Shown here one piece after another: positions 25,505-34,582 of a DNA stretch of 64,000 bases. The DNA is from Shimazuella kribbensis DSM 45090 (GTDB taxonomy: Bacteria; Bacillota; Bacilli; Thermoactinomycetales; Thermoactinomycetaceae). The notes beneath the pieces are model-generated. The model ran no database searches and was not told where the DNA came from. It saw nothing but the letters and a program-made list of their open reading frames with translations. The position numbers and the translations under genes are program-made. The stretch is from assembly GCF_000428065.1 (NCBI RefSeq), contig NZ_ATZF01000007.1, positions 1 through 64,000 on the forward strand. The letters run 5' to 3'. How positions within the stretch are numbered: position 1 is the first letter of the stretch; the number at the start of each line of letters is the position of its first letter.

Positions 25505-26398
25505 TTGGTGGAAGAAATACAACAAATTGCTGTCATCGGCGGTGGTACCATGGGCCAAGGTATTGCTGAATTATGTGCATCCAGAGGTTATGAAGTCTTA
25601 TTATTAGAGAAAACAGAGGAGTTGGCCCAATATGCAAAATCAAAAATTGAACAGAGCTTAGATAAAAAACTATCCAAATGGGGCATCACTACTGCGGAAA
25701 AAAAATTAACTCTTTCTCGAATTGTTTTTACTTCTAATATGGATTTCTTAAAAAAAGCAGATTTTGTTATCGAATCGGTAGTAGAAGATATGAATACAAA
25801 GAAAGCTGTTTTCCAGATTTGTGATGAATTATGTCGGGAGGATGTCTTATTTGCTAGTAATACTTCCACTTTGAGTCTTACCGAGATTGCCGCAGTCACC
25901 AATCGACCAGACAAAGTGGTTGGTTTGCATTTTGTTTATCCTGTAACCAAACGACCCCTAGTAGAGGTAGTACGCGGGTTGAAAACTTCAGAAGAATGTG
26001 TTGCTCAGCTACGAACATTGTTAACCACGCTTCAGCTAAAAGGGGTAGAAGTGTTCGAATCCCCAGGGTTTGTTACTACAAGGATGATTGTATTGTTTAT
26101 CAACGAAGCTAGTTACATTCTCATGGAAGGTGTTGCAGGAGCTGCTGAAATCGATTTTGCCATGAAAAATGGATACCATTTTGCCTATGGACCCTTTGAA
26201 ATGGCAGATCGATTTGGCTTAAATTCTGTTTTAGCTGCACTAGAGCGATTGTATCGAGAATTTGGAGACACCAAGTTTCGACCAGCACCATTGTTGAAAA
26301 AAATGGTACGTGCCGGACATCTGGGGATCAAAACAGGAGAAGGGTTTTTTCATTACGATAAAGACGGCAATCGTCTTGATGTTGAAAAGGAAGAATAG
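25505..26398 (+). CDS. 3-hydroxyacyl-CoA (3-hydroxybutyryl-CoA) dehydrogenase
   Basis: 297 aa from TTG 25505, nine bases after AGGAG. Rossmann start IAVIGGGTMGQGIAELCASRG for NAD(P). Catalytic region SNTSTLSLTEIA and GLHFVYPVTKRPLVEVV with the His of the His-Glu pair. The C-terminal dimer domain ends LLKKMVRAGHLGIKTGEGF. It oxidises 3-hydroxybutyryl-CoA in butyrate or fatty-acid metabolism. It follows the protease gene by 17 bases and may be co-transcribed, though a functional link is not apparent. Confidence 0.87.
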   Translation: MVEEIQQIAVIGGGTMGQGIAELCASRGYEVLLLEKTEELAQYAKSKIEQSLDKKLSKWGITTAEKKLTLSRIVFTSNMDFLKKADFVIESVVEDMNTKKAVFQICDELCREDVLFASNTSTLSLTEIAAVTNRPDKVVGLHFVYPVTKRPLVEVVRGLKTSEECVAQLRTLLTTLQLKGVEVFESPGFVTTRMIVLFINEASYILMEGVAGAAEIDFAMKNGYHFAYGPFEMADRFGLNSVLAALERLYREFGDTKFRPAPLLKKMVRAGHLGIKTGEGFFHYDKDGNRLDVEKEE

Positions 26399-26445
26399 AA
26401 CCCCTTGAAGAGGGCTCAAAGTAGGCATTTACAACTGACAGATAA

Positions 26446-26487
26446 AAATAACCGACCGCCTGTATGTTAAGGAGTCGGTTATTTTTT
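26446..26487 (+). terminator. Intrinsic terminator after the dehydrogenase gene
   Basis: AATAACCGAC pairs with GTCGGTTATT across a 16-nt loop and is followed by T4, with an A run on the other side. Confidence 0.8.
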
Positions 26488-26566
26488 AATTCATGTGATT
26501 GATGAACACGAATACTGGTTACTAAAATTTCTGTTCGATAATTAGAAAGCTGGTGTTTGATCGTTT

Positions 26567-26719
26567 TTGATAGAAGGAAATGAATACGAAGAAGAATGGC
26601 TTTCCTATTTAAGTCCTTATGTAACGGCACATGTCAATCGATTTGGTAAATATCAGATTAATCTGAATCGACAACCGCCTTCTCTTCCTTTTGAATCTCC
26701 TAGAGCATCAATAAATTAA
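26567..26719 (+). pseudogene. 3' fragment of a Tn3-family transposase gene (tnpA)
   Basis: A frame without start codon reads WLSYLSPYVTAHVNRFGKY and INLNRQPPSLPFESPR before a stop at 26717. The SPY..HVNRFGKY...LNRQPP pattern is the C-terminus of one branch of Tn3-family transposases (recall of family ends). All upstream parts, including the catalytic DDE residues, are missing. It differs from the TnpA end at 29.8 kb, so two transposons contributed. Confidence 0.6.
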
Positions 26720-26986
26720 GATCGCATTTATTATATAACCATCAAAACAAAATTTTTAGTTACTTACGAATAGAGTATGGGAGCGTCAAACAAAAAAACG
26801 GAACAAACGTTACTGGGGGTAACGGGGAGATACATGTAAAAACGGGACATAAATTAGTGATATTTCCCAATTAGGATGTGTGAGGAATGGGACCAAACTG
26901 GGAAACATTTCTATTTAGTTTCTTCAACAATTCAAAAGTTATATGATGTTTATAAACCATAGACTATAACTATAGGAGATGTTATT

Positions 26987-27757
26987 ATGATCGAAATCAC
27001 AAATCCCGCATTTAATTATGACAAGACAGGTCAAAGATATTCCACTATTCGTCAGACCGATAATCGTATATCATCTTATGTCCACAATACCCTAGGAGTA
27101 GCAAAAACAGTGCTTAATATCGGTGCTGGCGCTGGATCCTATGAACCAAAGGATCGTTACGTGATAGCAATTGAACCTTCCAAGGTAATGCGAGCGCAAA
27201 GAGCTGTTACGAATAAAGTACCTGCGATTCATGGATTTGCAGATCATCTTCCATTTGATGACGATGCATTTGATGCTGCAATGGCGATGGTTACGGTACA
27301 CCATTGGCCAGATATAAAGGCTGGCCTTGAAGAGATAAGACGTGTTACAAAAGGTCAGATTTTAGTTCTAACCTTCGATCCAGATGCACTCGATGAATTT
27401 TGGAATGTGAATTATTTTCCTGAGCTTATTGAAATAGAGAGAAAACGATATCCCGCCATTGCTTACCTGACAGAAGTATTAGGTGGAGAAATAGAGATTC
27501 AGAAAATACCAATTCCCTTAGATTGTAAAGATGGTTTTCAAGAAGCGTTTTATGGTCGCCCAGAAGCTTTTCTAGAAAAAGAAGTGAGAGCAGCTCAGTC
27601 TGCTTGGGGATTTTTACCTGGTGAGATTGAAAAACAATATGTTCAATCTTTAGAGGAGGAGCTAAAATCAGGGGAATGGGATCGCAAATATGGTCATTAT
27701 CGAACGCAGTCCACTTTTACTGGTGCTCTCCGATTGATTGTTGCAAAACCAGAGTAA
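26987..27757 (+). CDS. Class I SAM-dependent methyltransferase
   Basis: 256 aa with AGGAG eight bases upstream of ATG. SAM-binding motif I is VLNIGAGAGSYEP (about residues 42-54). The acidic motif II is VIAIEPSKVM, and FPFDDD-like LPFDDDAFDAAMAMVTVHHW is the Methyltransf_11 core. Substrate is not predictable. It lies between Tn3-transposase remnants and may be cargo of a decayed transposon. It appears intact. Confidence 0.8.
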   Translation: MIEITNPAFNYDKTGQRYSTIRQTDNRISSYVHNTLGVAKTVLNIGAGAGSYEPKDRYVIAIEPSKVMRAQRAVTNKVPAIHGFADHLPFDDDAFDAAMAMVTVHHWPDIKAGLEEIRRVTKGQILVLTFDPDALDEFWNVNYFPELIEIERKRYPAIAYLTEVLGGEIEIQKIPIPLDCKDGFQEAFYGRPEAFLEKEVRAAQSAWGFLPGEIEKQYVQSLEEELKSGEWDRKYGHYRTQSTFTGALRLIVAKPE

Positions 27758-27837
27758 GTGCTACCACATAGACAATCTATTATGGGGTATGGCACCTATT
27801 CGCACATTAAAGTGCCACTCTTGGAAATATTCCTAGA

Positions 27838-28139
27838 CTATGTCCTGTTTTTGCGCTTATCTACCCGCGGATACGGAATATTGGCTGAATTGGACATGCA
27901 TTTTTGGTTCGATTTCAGGTCATGATGCAAAAATAGATTATCCTGAAGAGCGATATCTTACTACTGCGTTTTGCTATGGTTGTAATTTAGGTCCAACGCA
28001 GACTGTTCGTTATGTTCGTTCTGAAGACACTTTGATGGTTTGGCCGTTAGATCGTTTAGGACGCACGATGCACCATTTAATTCAAGTTGTTGGTCGACTT
28101 CGTCCGGGTCACTGGCGACAGCCATTATTTCATCAATAA
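27838..28139 (+). pseudogene. Tn3-family remnant: tnpA fragment joined to a resolvase (tnpR) fragment
   Basis: One open frame first reads YWLNWTCIFGSISGHDAKID and YPEERYLTTAFCYGCNLGPT, a conserved part of TnpA. It then switches at about 28000 to RSEDTLMVWPLDRLGRTMHH followed by LIQVVGRL, a conserved part of a serine resolvase. Neither protein is complete. The join within one frame suggests a deletion between tnpA and tnpR in an ancestral element. Not expected to be functional. Confidence 0.65.
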
Positions 28140-28326
28140 CTGAGATCTCGTCATTGATACGTAAATTGATATGGAATCGTACTTTCACGATGGAACTCCA
28201 CACGAGTGACCCAGCCTGTGGGTGGTCTCATTCATCTGGTTCGTTATCATGAGTCTGGTCTGTGGGCTGGCTCCTCAAGGGTGCCCTTTCCTATCTCCAT
28301 AACTGATACACTTCCGAGCGTTCAAA

Positions 28327-28379
28327 AGGTGGTTACTTTGTATCCATACTTCTTGCATGTTGACACAAAGTAACCACCT
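28327..28379 (+). terminator. Long hairpin, probable terminator
   Basis: AGGTGGTTACTTTG pairs perfectly with CAAAGTAACCACCT across a 25-nt loop. The tail CTCATTTAT is only moderately T-rich. Confidence 0.5.
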
Positions 28380-28551
28380 CTCATTTATATGACTGAATGA
28401 AAGTGTTTGATAATTTACATCATGATGCTACTTTGCGGTCTATGGTAGAAACTCTGTCACTAGGCCTTAGAAAGGGGGGGAATAAATTATAATAAGAGCA
28501 TGGAAAAAAGGAACCGACATCTACAGGTTAAAAATCATAGACTAAGAGGCG

Positions 28552-29481
28552 ATGGAGAACATGCAAAAAATCAGTAGACAAAAAAGAATAGAAGGAACCA
28601 GAGTACCCGGAATCATTAATAATATTCAGTACCACTATGTCAATATAGATGTATATGAAGATGGAATGGTAAACTGCTGGGAATTGGTGGATCTGGCTGG
28701 TCTAAAGAAAAAAATGACGCATAGTTGGATAGTTTCACAGGTTCCAGACAGTGAAAACATTTCGATATATGGACTAGGGACTTACAAAGTACAATCGGCT
28801 GAATGGAAATATAATAAAGCGGGTTATTTAAGGCATATAAGAGATACTGTCAAACGTCTAAATCCGAAAATGGAGAACATGTATACAATCTCTGAGGATG
28901 AAATACAACTACAAACAAGCAGAAGAGTAATATATTCCCCGCAAGCAAGTGAGTTTTATGTAAAAAATGAAATAGGGTATCAAACCACTGAAGGTGAAGC
29001 GTTCACCATCTTTCTTAAGCATCAGGATAAGAACTATTTGGCTAATCTAGTTATTTATAAGGATGGGCGTGTAACTTGTTATACGACGAAATTTGAATTG
29101 AATTTTGAAATAGATGATATTGAAGAATACTTTCAAAACGGAACCTTATTTACTAGCTTTACTAATCCAACCACTATAGTTTTTGAAGATCTGGGCAAAA
29201 TTACGTTTGGAGAAGTAGTGTATAGCGCCGACTCAATTGAAAAGTATAAACAGCTAGTCGATACTTATCAAAAGTTGAACGGAAGCGAAACGTCGTTAGA
29301 GAAATGCAGAGAAGCTTATTACGACTATCTTGAATATCCTTCCGAGCCCGCAAGAGCCAGGTTAAAAGAATTATATGAATTAATTCCGGAGCATGAACGA
29401 AAATATCTTGGGGATATGGATAGTCGGGATACAGATTACATTAGAATTATCTACCACCCTGAGCGAAAAAGAGAGGTTTAA
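28552..29481 (+). CDS. Unknown protein with two repeated beta-rich domains
   Basis: 309 aa from ATG 28552. ATG 28561 is an alternative because AGAGG precedes both. The N-terminal half (YHYVNIDVYEDGMVNCWELVDL) and the middle (YLANLVIYKDGRVTCYTTKFE) look like copies of one module, each pairing a Y/V-x-DG-V-x-C-strand pattern. The C-terminal part is helical and charged. No signal peptide or membrane segment. I do not recognise a named family. The setting between transposon remnants would fit an accessory or immunity-type cytosolic protein, which is inference. The gene is intact and has its own terminator. Confidence 0.65.
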   Translation: MENMQKISRQKRIEGTRVPGIINNIQYHYVNIDVYEDGMVNCWELVDLAGLKKKMTHSWIVSQVPDSENISIYGLGTYKVQSAEWKYNKAGYLRHIRDTVKRLNPKMENMYTISEDEIQLQTSRRVIYSPQASEFYVKNEIGYQTTEGEAFTIFLKHQDKNYLANLVIYKDGRVTCYTTKFELNFEIDDIEEYFQNGTLFTSFTNPTTIVFEDLGKITFGEVVYSADSIEKYKQLVDTYQKLNGSETSLEKCREAYYDYLEYPSEPARARLKELYELIPEHERKYLGDMDSRDTDYIRIIYHPERKREV

Positions 29482-29555
29482 AGCGTATTCGGTCATATCT
29501 TTTAGGGGTAGAGGGAGCGAAGACTGGTTTTGGTGCCATCTCTATAATAATTGGG

Positions 29556-29600
29556 AAAATGATTTGAAGTTGCTCATGTGCAGCCTCAAATCATTTTTAT
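29556..29600 (+). terminator. Intrinsic terminator
   Basis: AAAATGATTTGA pairs with TCAAATCATTTTT around an 18-nt loop and is followed by ATTTTA. It serves the two-repeat protein gene 75 bases upstream. Confidence 0.75.
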
Positions 29601-29793
29601 TTTATCATTGTTCCGAATTTTGTTTTGAAATTGGGACTTTCCGCATTTTTGTTAGGATCTTGCCTGAAAAATCAAAGTCCATTATGTTCAGATAGGTAGA
29701 AAAGTACCGACTCTATACATTCTAGGAACTTTACTTGAGAGGATTGACATCACGATTGAAACAACAATGGATGAAGGAAGAACGGAGTGTTTG

Positions 29794-29937
29794 ATGCAGA
29801 TGAATCCTTTTTCAGAACATCTATTGAGTCACATCTCCCCACTAGGTTGGCAATACATTAATCCCTTAGGGGAATGCAAGTATAACTTTGATCGAACGAT
29901 TGGTTTACACAATCTCAGACCACTGAGAACGAATTAA
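29794..29937 (+). pseudogene. C-terminal fragment of a Tn3-family transposase gene (tnpA)
   Basis: A 47-codon frame with the hallmark C-terminus of Tn3 transposases: HLLSHISPLGWQYINPLGEC, with Tyr in place of the usual His after W-x. It ends at 29937, only 83 bases before a 38-bp terminal inverted repeat, exactly as in intact Tn3-type elements where tnpA runs up to the repeat. Everything upstream of the last 50 codons is missing. Confidence 0.7.
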
Positions 29938-30020
29938 AGAATGAATTCCTCATCGGTTCGAATGGCTGAGGGATTCATTCTAAGTATAGAGAAAATCGAC
30001 TGTTTTTTCATTTTGAATCT

Positions 30021-30058
30021 CTTAGTGTAGGATTTTTACAAAATGTTGGCGGTACCCC
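30021..30058. repeat. 38-bp Tn3-family terminal inverted repeat
   Basis: Read on the minus strand it begins GGGGTACCGCCAACATTTTG and ends ACACTAAG, exactly 38 bp. This is the length and the start/end pattern (GGGGTACCGCCA...CTAAG) that I recall for the Tn4430 branch of the Tn3 family. The outer end is at 30058, so the transposon lay to the left, in agreement with the tnpA fragment. Confidence 0.7.
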
Positions 30059-30204
30059 ATAGCCATCAAGCTAAACAGTTGCCACATCACTAAACATGAG
30101 AAATGAGTACTTTTTCTGAGGATGTTCCAGAGAAAATGCAGCTCATTTTTTTCATTTTGAGGGTATCCATTTTTCTTAGCTTGATGGGCATGTGGCGGTA
30201 CCCC
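30049..30204. mobile_element. Candidate miniature Tn3-derived element (TIME-like), 156 bp
   Basis: GGTACCCCATAGCCATCAAG CTAA at the left (30051-30074) faces GGTACCGCCACATGCCCATC AAGCTAAG at the right (minus strand, 30201 leftwards). The outermost right bases are GGGG. Between these imperfect inverted repeats are about 100 bases without coding capacity. Its left end shares the GGTACC core with the 38-bp repeat of the larger remnant, so it either inserted at that end or was formed from it. Confidence 0.45.
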
Positions 30205-30621
30205 TATAATGCTGCTGCTATTTACGATTGAACCAACAGCACATAAAAAAACCGAATTTTAGGTCTATAAAATTTACATAATTAATTGGGATGTCTTTCA
30301 AATTAATAATCGAATTGAACTGTAAAATAAAGAATACAAAATTTTATAGGAACAGGCATTTCACAAGTACAAGCCTAGAATGTTTCATACGATATTACGA
30401 AAGGGATTTACCCTTATCCAAGTAACAGGCGTGAAGGTTGAGCAAGAATTGCACAGGCAATATATTTAAGTGTGTATTGATTTTCACCATTTATATTTGA
30501 TTAAATTTTCTTTTTTTGTTCCACACTTTAATCTACTGTAAAAAAAGAGTAGAATAGCATTCGAATGTCTATGGCAATTTATATTGTATATGCATATAAA
30601 TCAGAAACGGAGCGGTAAGGC
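30205..30621. other. AT-rich gap before ackA
   Basis: No reading frame or repeat stands out. A TAGAAT at 30550-30555 may be the -10 box for ackA, but no good -35 box accompanies it. The sequence directly before ackA has GGAG at a suitable distance. Confidence 0.4.
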
Positions 30622-31824
30622 ATGAAAATTTTAGTCATTAATTGCGGGAGTTCTTCTATTAAATATGAGTTATTTGAAATGGATGATGAATCGGTTATAG
30701 CCAAAGGTTTAGTGGAGAAAATAGGTACTGAAAGTGCCATTGTTACCTATGAAGTAACAGGAACAGAAGAAAAGATGCGAACAGCGGAGATTCTGGATCA
30801 TCGAGAAGGATTACATTTAGTCTTAAGGTTATTAATGGACAAAAATGATGGAGTTATCACTAGTGAAGATGAAGTGGCAGCAGTTGGACACCGCGTAGTA
30901 CATGGTGGGGAACACTTCTCTAAATCTGTAATTATTACCAGTGAAGTCAGACAGGCTATTCGAAAAACAGTCGATTTAGCGCCTTTACACAACCCTCCAA
31001 ATCTATTAGGAATAGGAGCAGCGGAACAACAACTCCCTAATGCTATTCATGTCGCTGTATTTGATACTGCCTTTCATCAAACCATGCCAAAACATGCTTT
31101 TTTATATGCATTACCTTATGTTTTATACACACGGCACAAAGTTCGTCGCTATGGATTTCATGGGACTTCCCACCAATATGTCTCTGAACAAGCAAGTTTG
31201 TTTTTTGAAAAATCTCTATCTGATCTAAAAATCATCTCTGCTCATATCGGAAATGGAGCAAGTGTTACAGCTATCGAAAATGGCATTTCTGTAGATACAA
31301 GTATGGGGATGACCCCGCTGGAAGGATTAATGATGGGTACTCGTTGTGGAGATATAGATCCAGCAATTGTTCCCTATGTAATTGCAAAAGAAGATCTGAC
31401 ATTGATTGAAATTCAATCTATGATGAACAAACACAGTGGGTTATTGGGAGTAACAGGTATGTCGAGTGATATGCGTGAGATTACACAAGCAATGGAAGAA
31501 GGCAATATACAAGCAAAGTTGGCAATAGACATGTATTTGTATAAATTACGCAAAACAATCGGTTCGTACATTGCAGCAATGAATGGAGTAGATATTTTAC
31601 TCTTTACTGCAGGTGTTGGAGAAAATTCTTCCTTTGTAAGACAAGAAGTATGTGATCAACTTAGTTTTTTTGGAATTGAAATTGACAGAGAAAAAAATAA
31701 TACACGATCGAAAGAAACAAGAGAAATAAGCACGTCAAACTCCAAAGTAAAAGTATTAGTTGTACCAACAAATGAGGAGCTGATGATCGCGAGGGAAGCA
31801 AAGCATCTGGTAGATCATACGTAA
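30622..31824 (+). CDS. ackA: Acetate kinase
   Basis: 400 aa, the usual length. It begins MKILVINCGSSSIKYELF (acetate/sugar kinase fold signature), with active-site segments VGHRVVHGGEHF, FHGTSHQYV, ISAHIGNGASVTAI and LMMGTRCGDIDPA. It converts acetate and ATP to acetyl phosphate and back, serving overflow metabolism and ATP formation. A class I aminotransferase follows 50 bases downstream on the same strand. Confidence 0.95.
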   Translation: MKILVINCGSSSIKYELFEMDDESVIAKGLVEKIGTESAIVTYEVTGTEEKMRTAEILDHREGLHLVLRLLMDKNDGVITSEDEVAAVGHRVVHGGEHFSKSVIITSEVRQAIRKTVDLAPLHNPPNLLGIGAAEQQLPNAIHVAVFDTAFHQTMPKHAFLYALPYVLYTRHKVRRYGFHGTSHQYVSEQASLFFEKSLSDLKIISAHIGNGASVTAIENGISVDTSMGMTPLEGLMMGTRCGDIDPAIVPYVIAKEDLTLIEIQSMMNKHSGLLGVTGMSSDMREITQAMEEGNIQAKLAIDMYLYKLRKTIGSYIAAMNGVDILLFTAGVGENSSFVRQEVCDQLSFFGIEIDREKNNTRSKETREISTSNSKVKVLVVPTNEELMIAREAKHLVDHT

Positions 31825-31874
31825 TGGTGGTATCATAAAAGAAATAAACAAGAATTAGAGAGGATAGGAGAGCA

Positions 31875-33071
31875 ATGACAAAACTTTCCGATCGAGTAAA
31901 ACAATTATCACCATCACCAACATTGGCAATCACGGCAACAGCAAATTCATTGAAGCAACAAGGTCACAATGTAGTAGGGCTAGGAGCTGGAGAACCTGAT
32001 TTCAATACGCCAGAGCACATCTTAGCTGCTGCAAAGGATGCAATGGATAAAGGTTATACGAAATACACAGCATCTGGCGGGATTAAAGAATTAAAGGATG
32101 CAATCATAGCAAAGTTCGAAAACGAGAACAGACTTACATACAGCCCAAAAGAAATTATGGTTACTGTTGGAGGAAAAGAAGGACTTTATAATCTGTTCCA
32201 AGTAATTTTAAACGATGGAGACGAAGTGATTGTTCCTGCTCCATATTGGGTCAGTTATATTGAGCAAGTCAAACTAGCCGGAGGATCTTCTGTAATCGTG
32301 GAAGGGAAAGAAGAGAATCATTTAAAAATTACCGCATCTCAATTAGAGGAAGCAATTACCTCCAACACGAAAGCGTTGATATTAAACTCTCCATCCAATC
32401 CGACAGGTATGATCTATAGCGCACAAGAATTGAAAGAGCTTGGTGACGTTTGCGTCAAACATGATTTGCTTATCATCTCCGATGAAATTTATGAACATCT
32501 CATTTATGATGGAAAACCGCATGTAAGCATCGCTTCGTTGGATGAGGAATTTTTCCAACGTACAATCATTATCACTGGGGTTTCCAAAACATATGCGATG
32601 ACAGGTTGGAGAATTGGCTATGCAGCTGGACCACAAGAAATCATTCAAGCAATGACGGATTTACAGAGTCATAGCACTTCTAATCCAACATCGATTGCCC
32701 AATATGCCGCGATTGCTGCATTAACGGGTACCCAAGAACCAGTAGCTACCATGCTATCCGCTTTTAAGGAAAGAAGAGATTATGTGATTGAAAGAATCCA
32801 AAACATAGCTGGATTCCGATGCATTACTCCACCAGGTGCGTTTTATGCTTTTATTCATATAAAAGATGCTCTTGGTTCGAAGTATGGCTCGGTTGACGAG
32901 TGGTCGACTGCCTTGCTCAAAGACGAACTAGTTGCAGTTGTTCCTGGTTCTGCATTTGGGGCAGATGATTATATCCGTATTTCTTATGCAACTTCTATGG
33001 ATAATCTAAAAGAAGCATTTGATCGTATCGAGCATTTTGTTCATGCTTCCACTTCACTTGTATCCAAATAA
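31875..33071 (+). CDS. aspB: Aspartate aminotransferase (class I, PLP)
   Basis: 398 aa with AGGAG upstream of ATG. PLP lysine in SKTYAMTGWRIGY (about residue 238). NSPSNPTG and ISDEIYEHLIYDG bind the cofactor. A final Arg region, DDYIRISYATS, binds the carboxylate. The type I-gamma (Bacillus AspB) pattern is clear. It interconverts aspartate/2-oxoglutarate and oxaloacetate/glutamate. A terminator follows. Confidence 0.9.
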   Translation: MTKLSDRVKQLSPSPTLAITATANSLKQQGHNVVGLGAGEPDFNTPEHILAAAKDAMDKGYTKYTASGGIKELKDAIIAKFENENRLTYSPKEIMVTVGGKEGLYNLFQVILNDGDEVIVPAPYWVSYIEQVKLAGGSSVIVEGKEENHLKITASQLEEAITSNTKALILNSPSNPTGMIYSAQELKELGDVCVKHDLLIISDEIYEHLIYDGKPHVSIASLDEEFFQRTIIITGVSKTYAMTGWRIGYAAGPQEIIQAMTDLQSHSTSNPTSIAQYAAIAALTGTQEPVATMLSAFKERRDYVIERIQNIAGFRCITPPGAFYAFIHIKDALGSKYGSVDEWSTALLKDELVAVVPGSAFGADDYIRISYATSMDNLKEAFDRIEHFVHASTSLVSK

Positions 33072-33107
33072 GGATATGATGTTAAATGCATATATAAAAA
33101 CAGATAA

Positions 33108-33143
33108 AAAACAATCGATTAATGTTTAGTCGATTGTTTTTTT
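33108..33143 (+). terminator. Intrinsic terminator after aspB
   Basis: AAAACAATCG pairs with CGATTGTTTT around a 13-nt loop and is followed by further T residues. Confidence 0.75.
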
Positions 33144-33282
33144 CATTCTTGTATTCAAAATGCTTTGGGTGGCTATATGCCTTAACAAGGGATTATACTA
33201 AAATCAGCATTCTGCAACGAATGAGTAAATAAAACCCAAAGACCAACAAGGATAAAAAGTTTAGTGTTAGGAGTAATGTTAG

Positions 33283-34044
33283 GTGAGTAAGTTAAACTTG
33301 GAAAACAGCAACTTAAGATGGCTTGAGGAAAGAACGATTATTCTTGCACCAACAGGAAGTTATGCTTATGGAACAAATACGGAAACTTCGGATAGAGACT
33401 ACAAGGGAGTTTGCATACCTCCTATTGAGTATTACTTAGGTTTAGATTCTTTTAATGAATATAATAAAAGTGGAGGAAAAAACTTCCGTAATACAAAAGA
33501 CGATATAGATGTCACCATTATTCATATCAATAAATTTGTAAAAGACGCGCTGCAAGGTGTACCTAATAATATTGAAATTCTTTTTTCAAGGCAACAAGAT
33601 TACTTAAAAGTAACATCATTAGGACAAAGGCTCATTGATAATCGCCACTATTTCTTATCAAAACATATCAAAATTAAGTTTGGTGGGTATGCGTATTCCC
33701 AAATTCAAAAATTAAAAGCGAAAAAAAATAACGATACAGGAAGACAAGACTTAGTTGATGCGTATGGCTATGATACAAAGTTTTTCATGCATAGTATTAG
33801 ACTTCTCACCAGTGCGATTGAGATTTTAGAAACAGGTGACTTTAGTACGTTTCGCTCTAACAGACAATTACTGCTTGATTGTAGAAATGGTAAGTATTCA
33901 TTGAAAGACGCACTAGAAATGATCGAAATGTATGATAATCAATTAAATGTTGCTTTAGAAAAATCAAAGCTTCCAAAAACCCCTGATTATCAAAAAATTA
34001 ATGAACTATTAATGGATATTAACAAAAAAGCATTGTCGCTATAA
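33283..34044 (+). CDS. Nucleotidyltransferase, RlaP-like (DNA polymerase beta superfamily)
   Basis: 253 aa from GTG 33283 with TAGGAG nine bases upstream. The catalytic motif is GSYAYGTNTETSDRDYKGV (GS then DxD), followed by a third Asp in DDIDVTI. The C-terminal part is helical (HSIRLLTSAIEILETG). This is the pattern of PF10127 proteins, sometimes linked to RNA ligases in RNA repair. No RNA ligase is encoded next to it, so the biological substrate is open. Confidence 0.75.
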   Translation: MSKLNLENSNLRWLEERTIILAPTGSYAYGTNTETSDRDYKGVCIPPIEYYLGLDSFNEYNKSGGKNFRNTKDDIDVTIIHINKFVKDALQGVPNNIEILFSRQQDYLKVTSLGQRLIDNRHYFLSKHIKIKFGGYAYSQIQKLKAKKNNDTGRQDLVDAYGYDTKFFMHSIRLLTSAIEILETGDFSTFRSNRQLLLDCRNGKYSLKDALEMIEMYDNQLNVALEKSKLPKTPDYQKINELLMDINKKALSL

Positions 34045-34127
34045 TATAAAATCACTTCACGAAAAATACACATTTAGACATACTTTTAGTCATTAAATAA
34101 CTGTCTAACTACGAAAAATGTCAAAAG

Positions 34128-34137
34128 ACCGATCGGT
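34128..34137. promoter_or_regulatory. ACCGATCGGT palindrome
   Basis: A perfect 10-bp palindrome in the gene-free stretch after the nucleotidyltransferase gene, followed by ATATTTTGG. TetR-type regulators use sites of this look, but no gene directly follows it. Confidence 0.2.
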
Positions 34138-34196
34138 ATATTTTGGAAGTATCATATCTCTGGATAGAGCACACGGCTGTTCAGAAACTATAAGAT

Positions 34197-34223
34197 GAGT
34201 CATCCAGTGGATGGCTCTTTTTT
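34197..34223 (+). terminator. Intrinsic terminator
   Basis: GAGTCATCC pairs with GGATGGCTC (one G-U pair) around AGT and is followed by T6. The shape is textbook. It lies 150 bases past the nucleotidyltransferase gene, and the 300 bases between it and the next gene contain no recognisable frame. Confidence 0.8.
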
Positions 34224-34535
34224 GATGAAAATCGTATGAATAAGGGGCGCTTTTTTCGCTAATGAACCATCTCAGAGATGGCATGGCACGGTAATAGCTA
34301 CTCCAGTATATAGATTAATTGACAAATGAATTTTTCTTGGTGATCCCAATTAAAAAGTTCTTAACAGTAGAGTTAATAAAGTCTTCATGAATCATTTTTT
34401 TGTTCCGGACAAGAAAACTATAGATGAGTGGATCTAATAATCAGTGGAAAGACTACCCCAACATAAAAATTGTCACTCATATAGAAGTAGAACTGAATAA
34501 CACAGGGTTAATTTATTAATTTTACATACTTCCTA

Positions 34536-34564
34536 TTGTTTACAAGCATAGTAAGAGTAAACAA
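34536..34564 (+). promoter_or_regulatory. Operator-like inverted repeat before the YhgE operon
   Basis: TTGTTTAC (34536-34543) and GTAAACAA (34557-34564) form an exact 8-bp inverted repeat with a 13-bp spacer, ending 18 bases before the start of the ATPase-like gene. TetR-family repressors of multidrug or YhgE-type operons use sites of this kind. The regulator is not encoded nearby. Confidence 0.5.
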
Positions 34565-34582
34565 ACGCAGCAGGAGTGAATG

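Noticed and set aside
26779-26816. GGGAGCGTCAAACAAAAAAACG as a possible left Tn3-type repeat
   Set aside because: It resembles some Tn3 ends loosely but does not match the 38-bp repeat at 30 kb and lacks the CTAAG inner end.
29393-29695. 100-codon plus-strand frame after the two-repeat protein
   Set aside because: It begins inside that gene and runs through its terminator. Composition is not protein-like.
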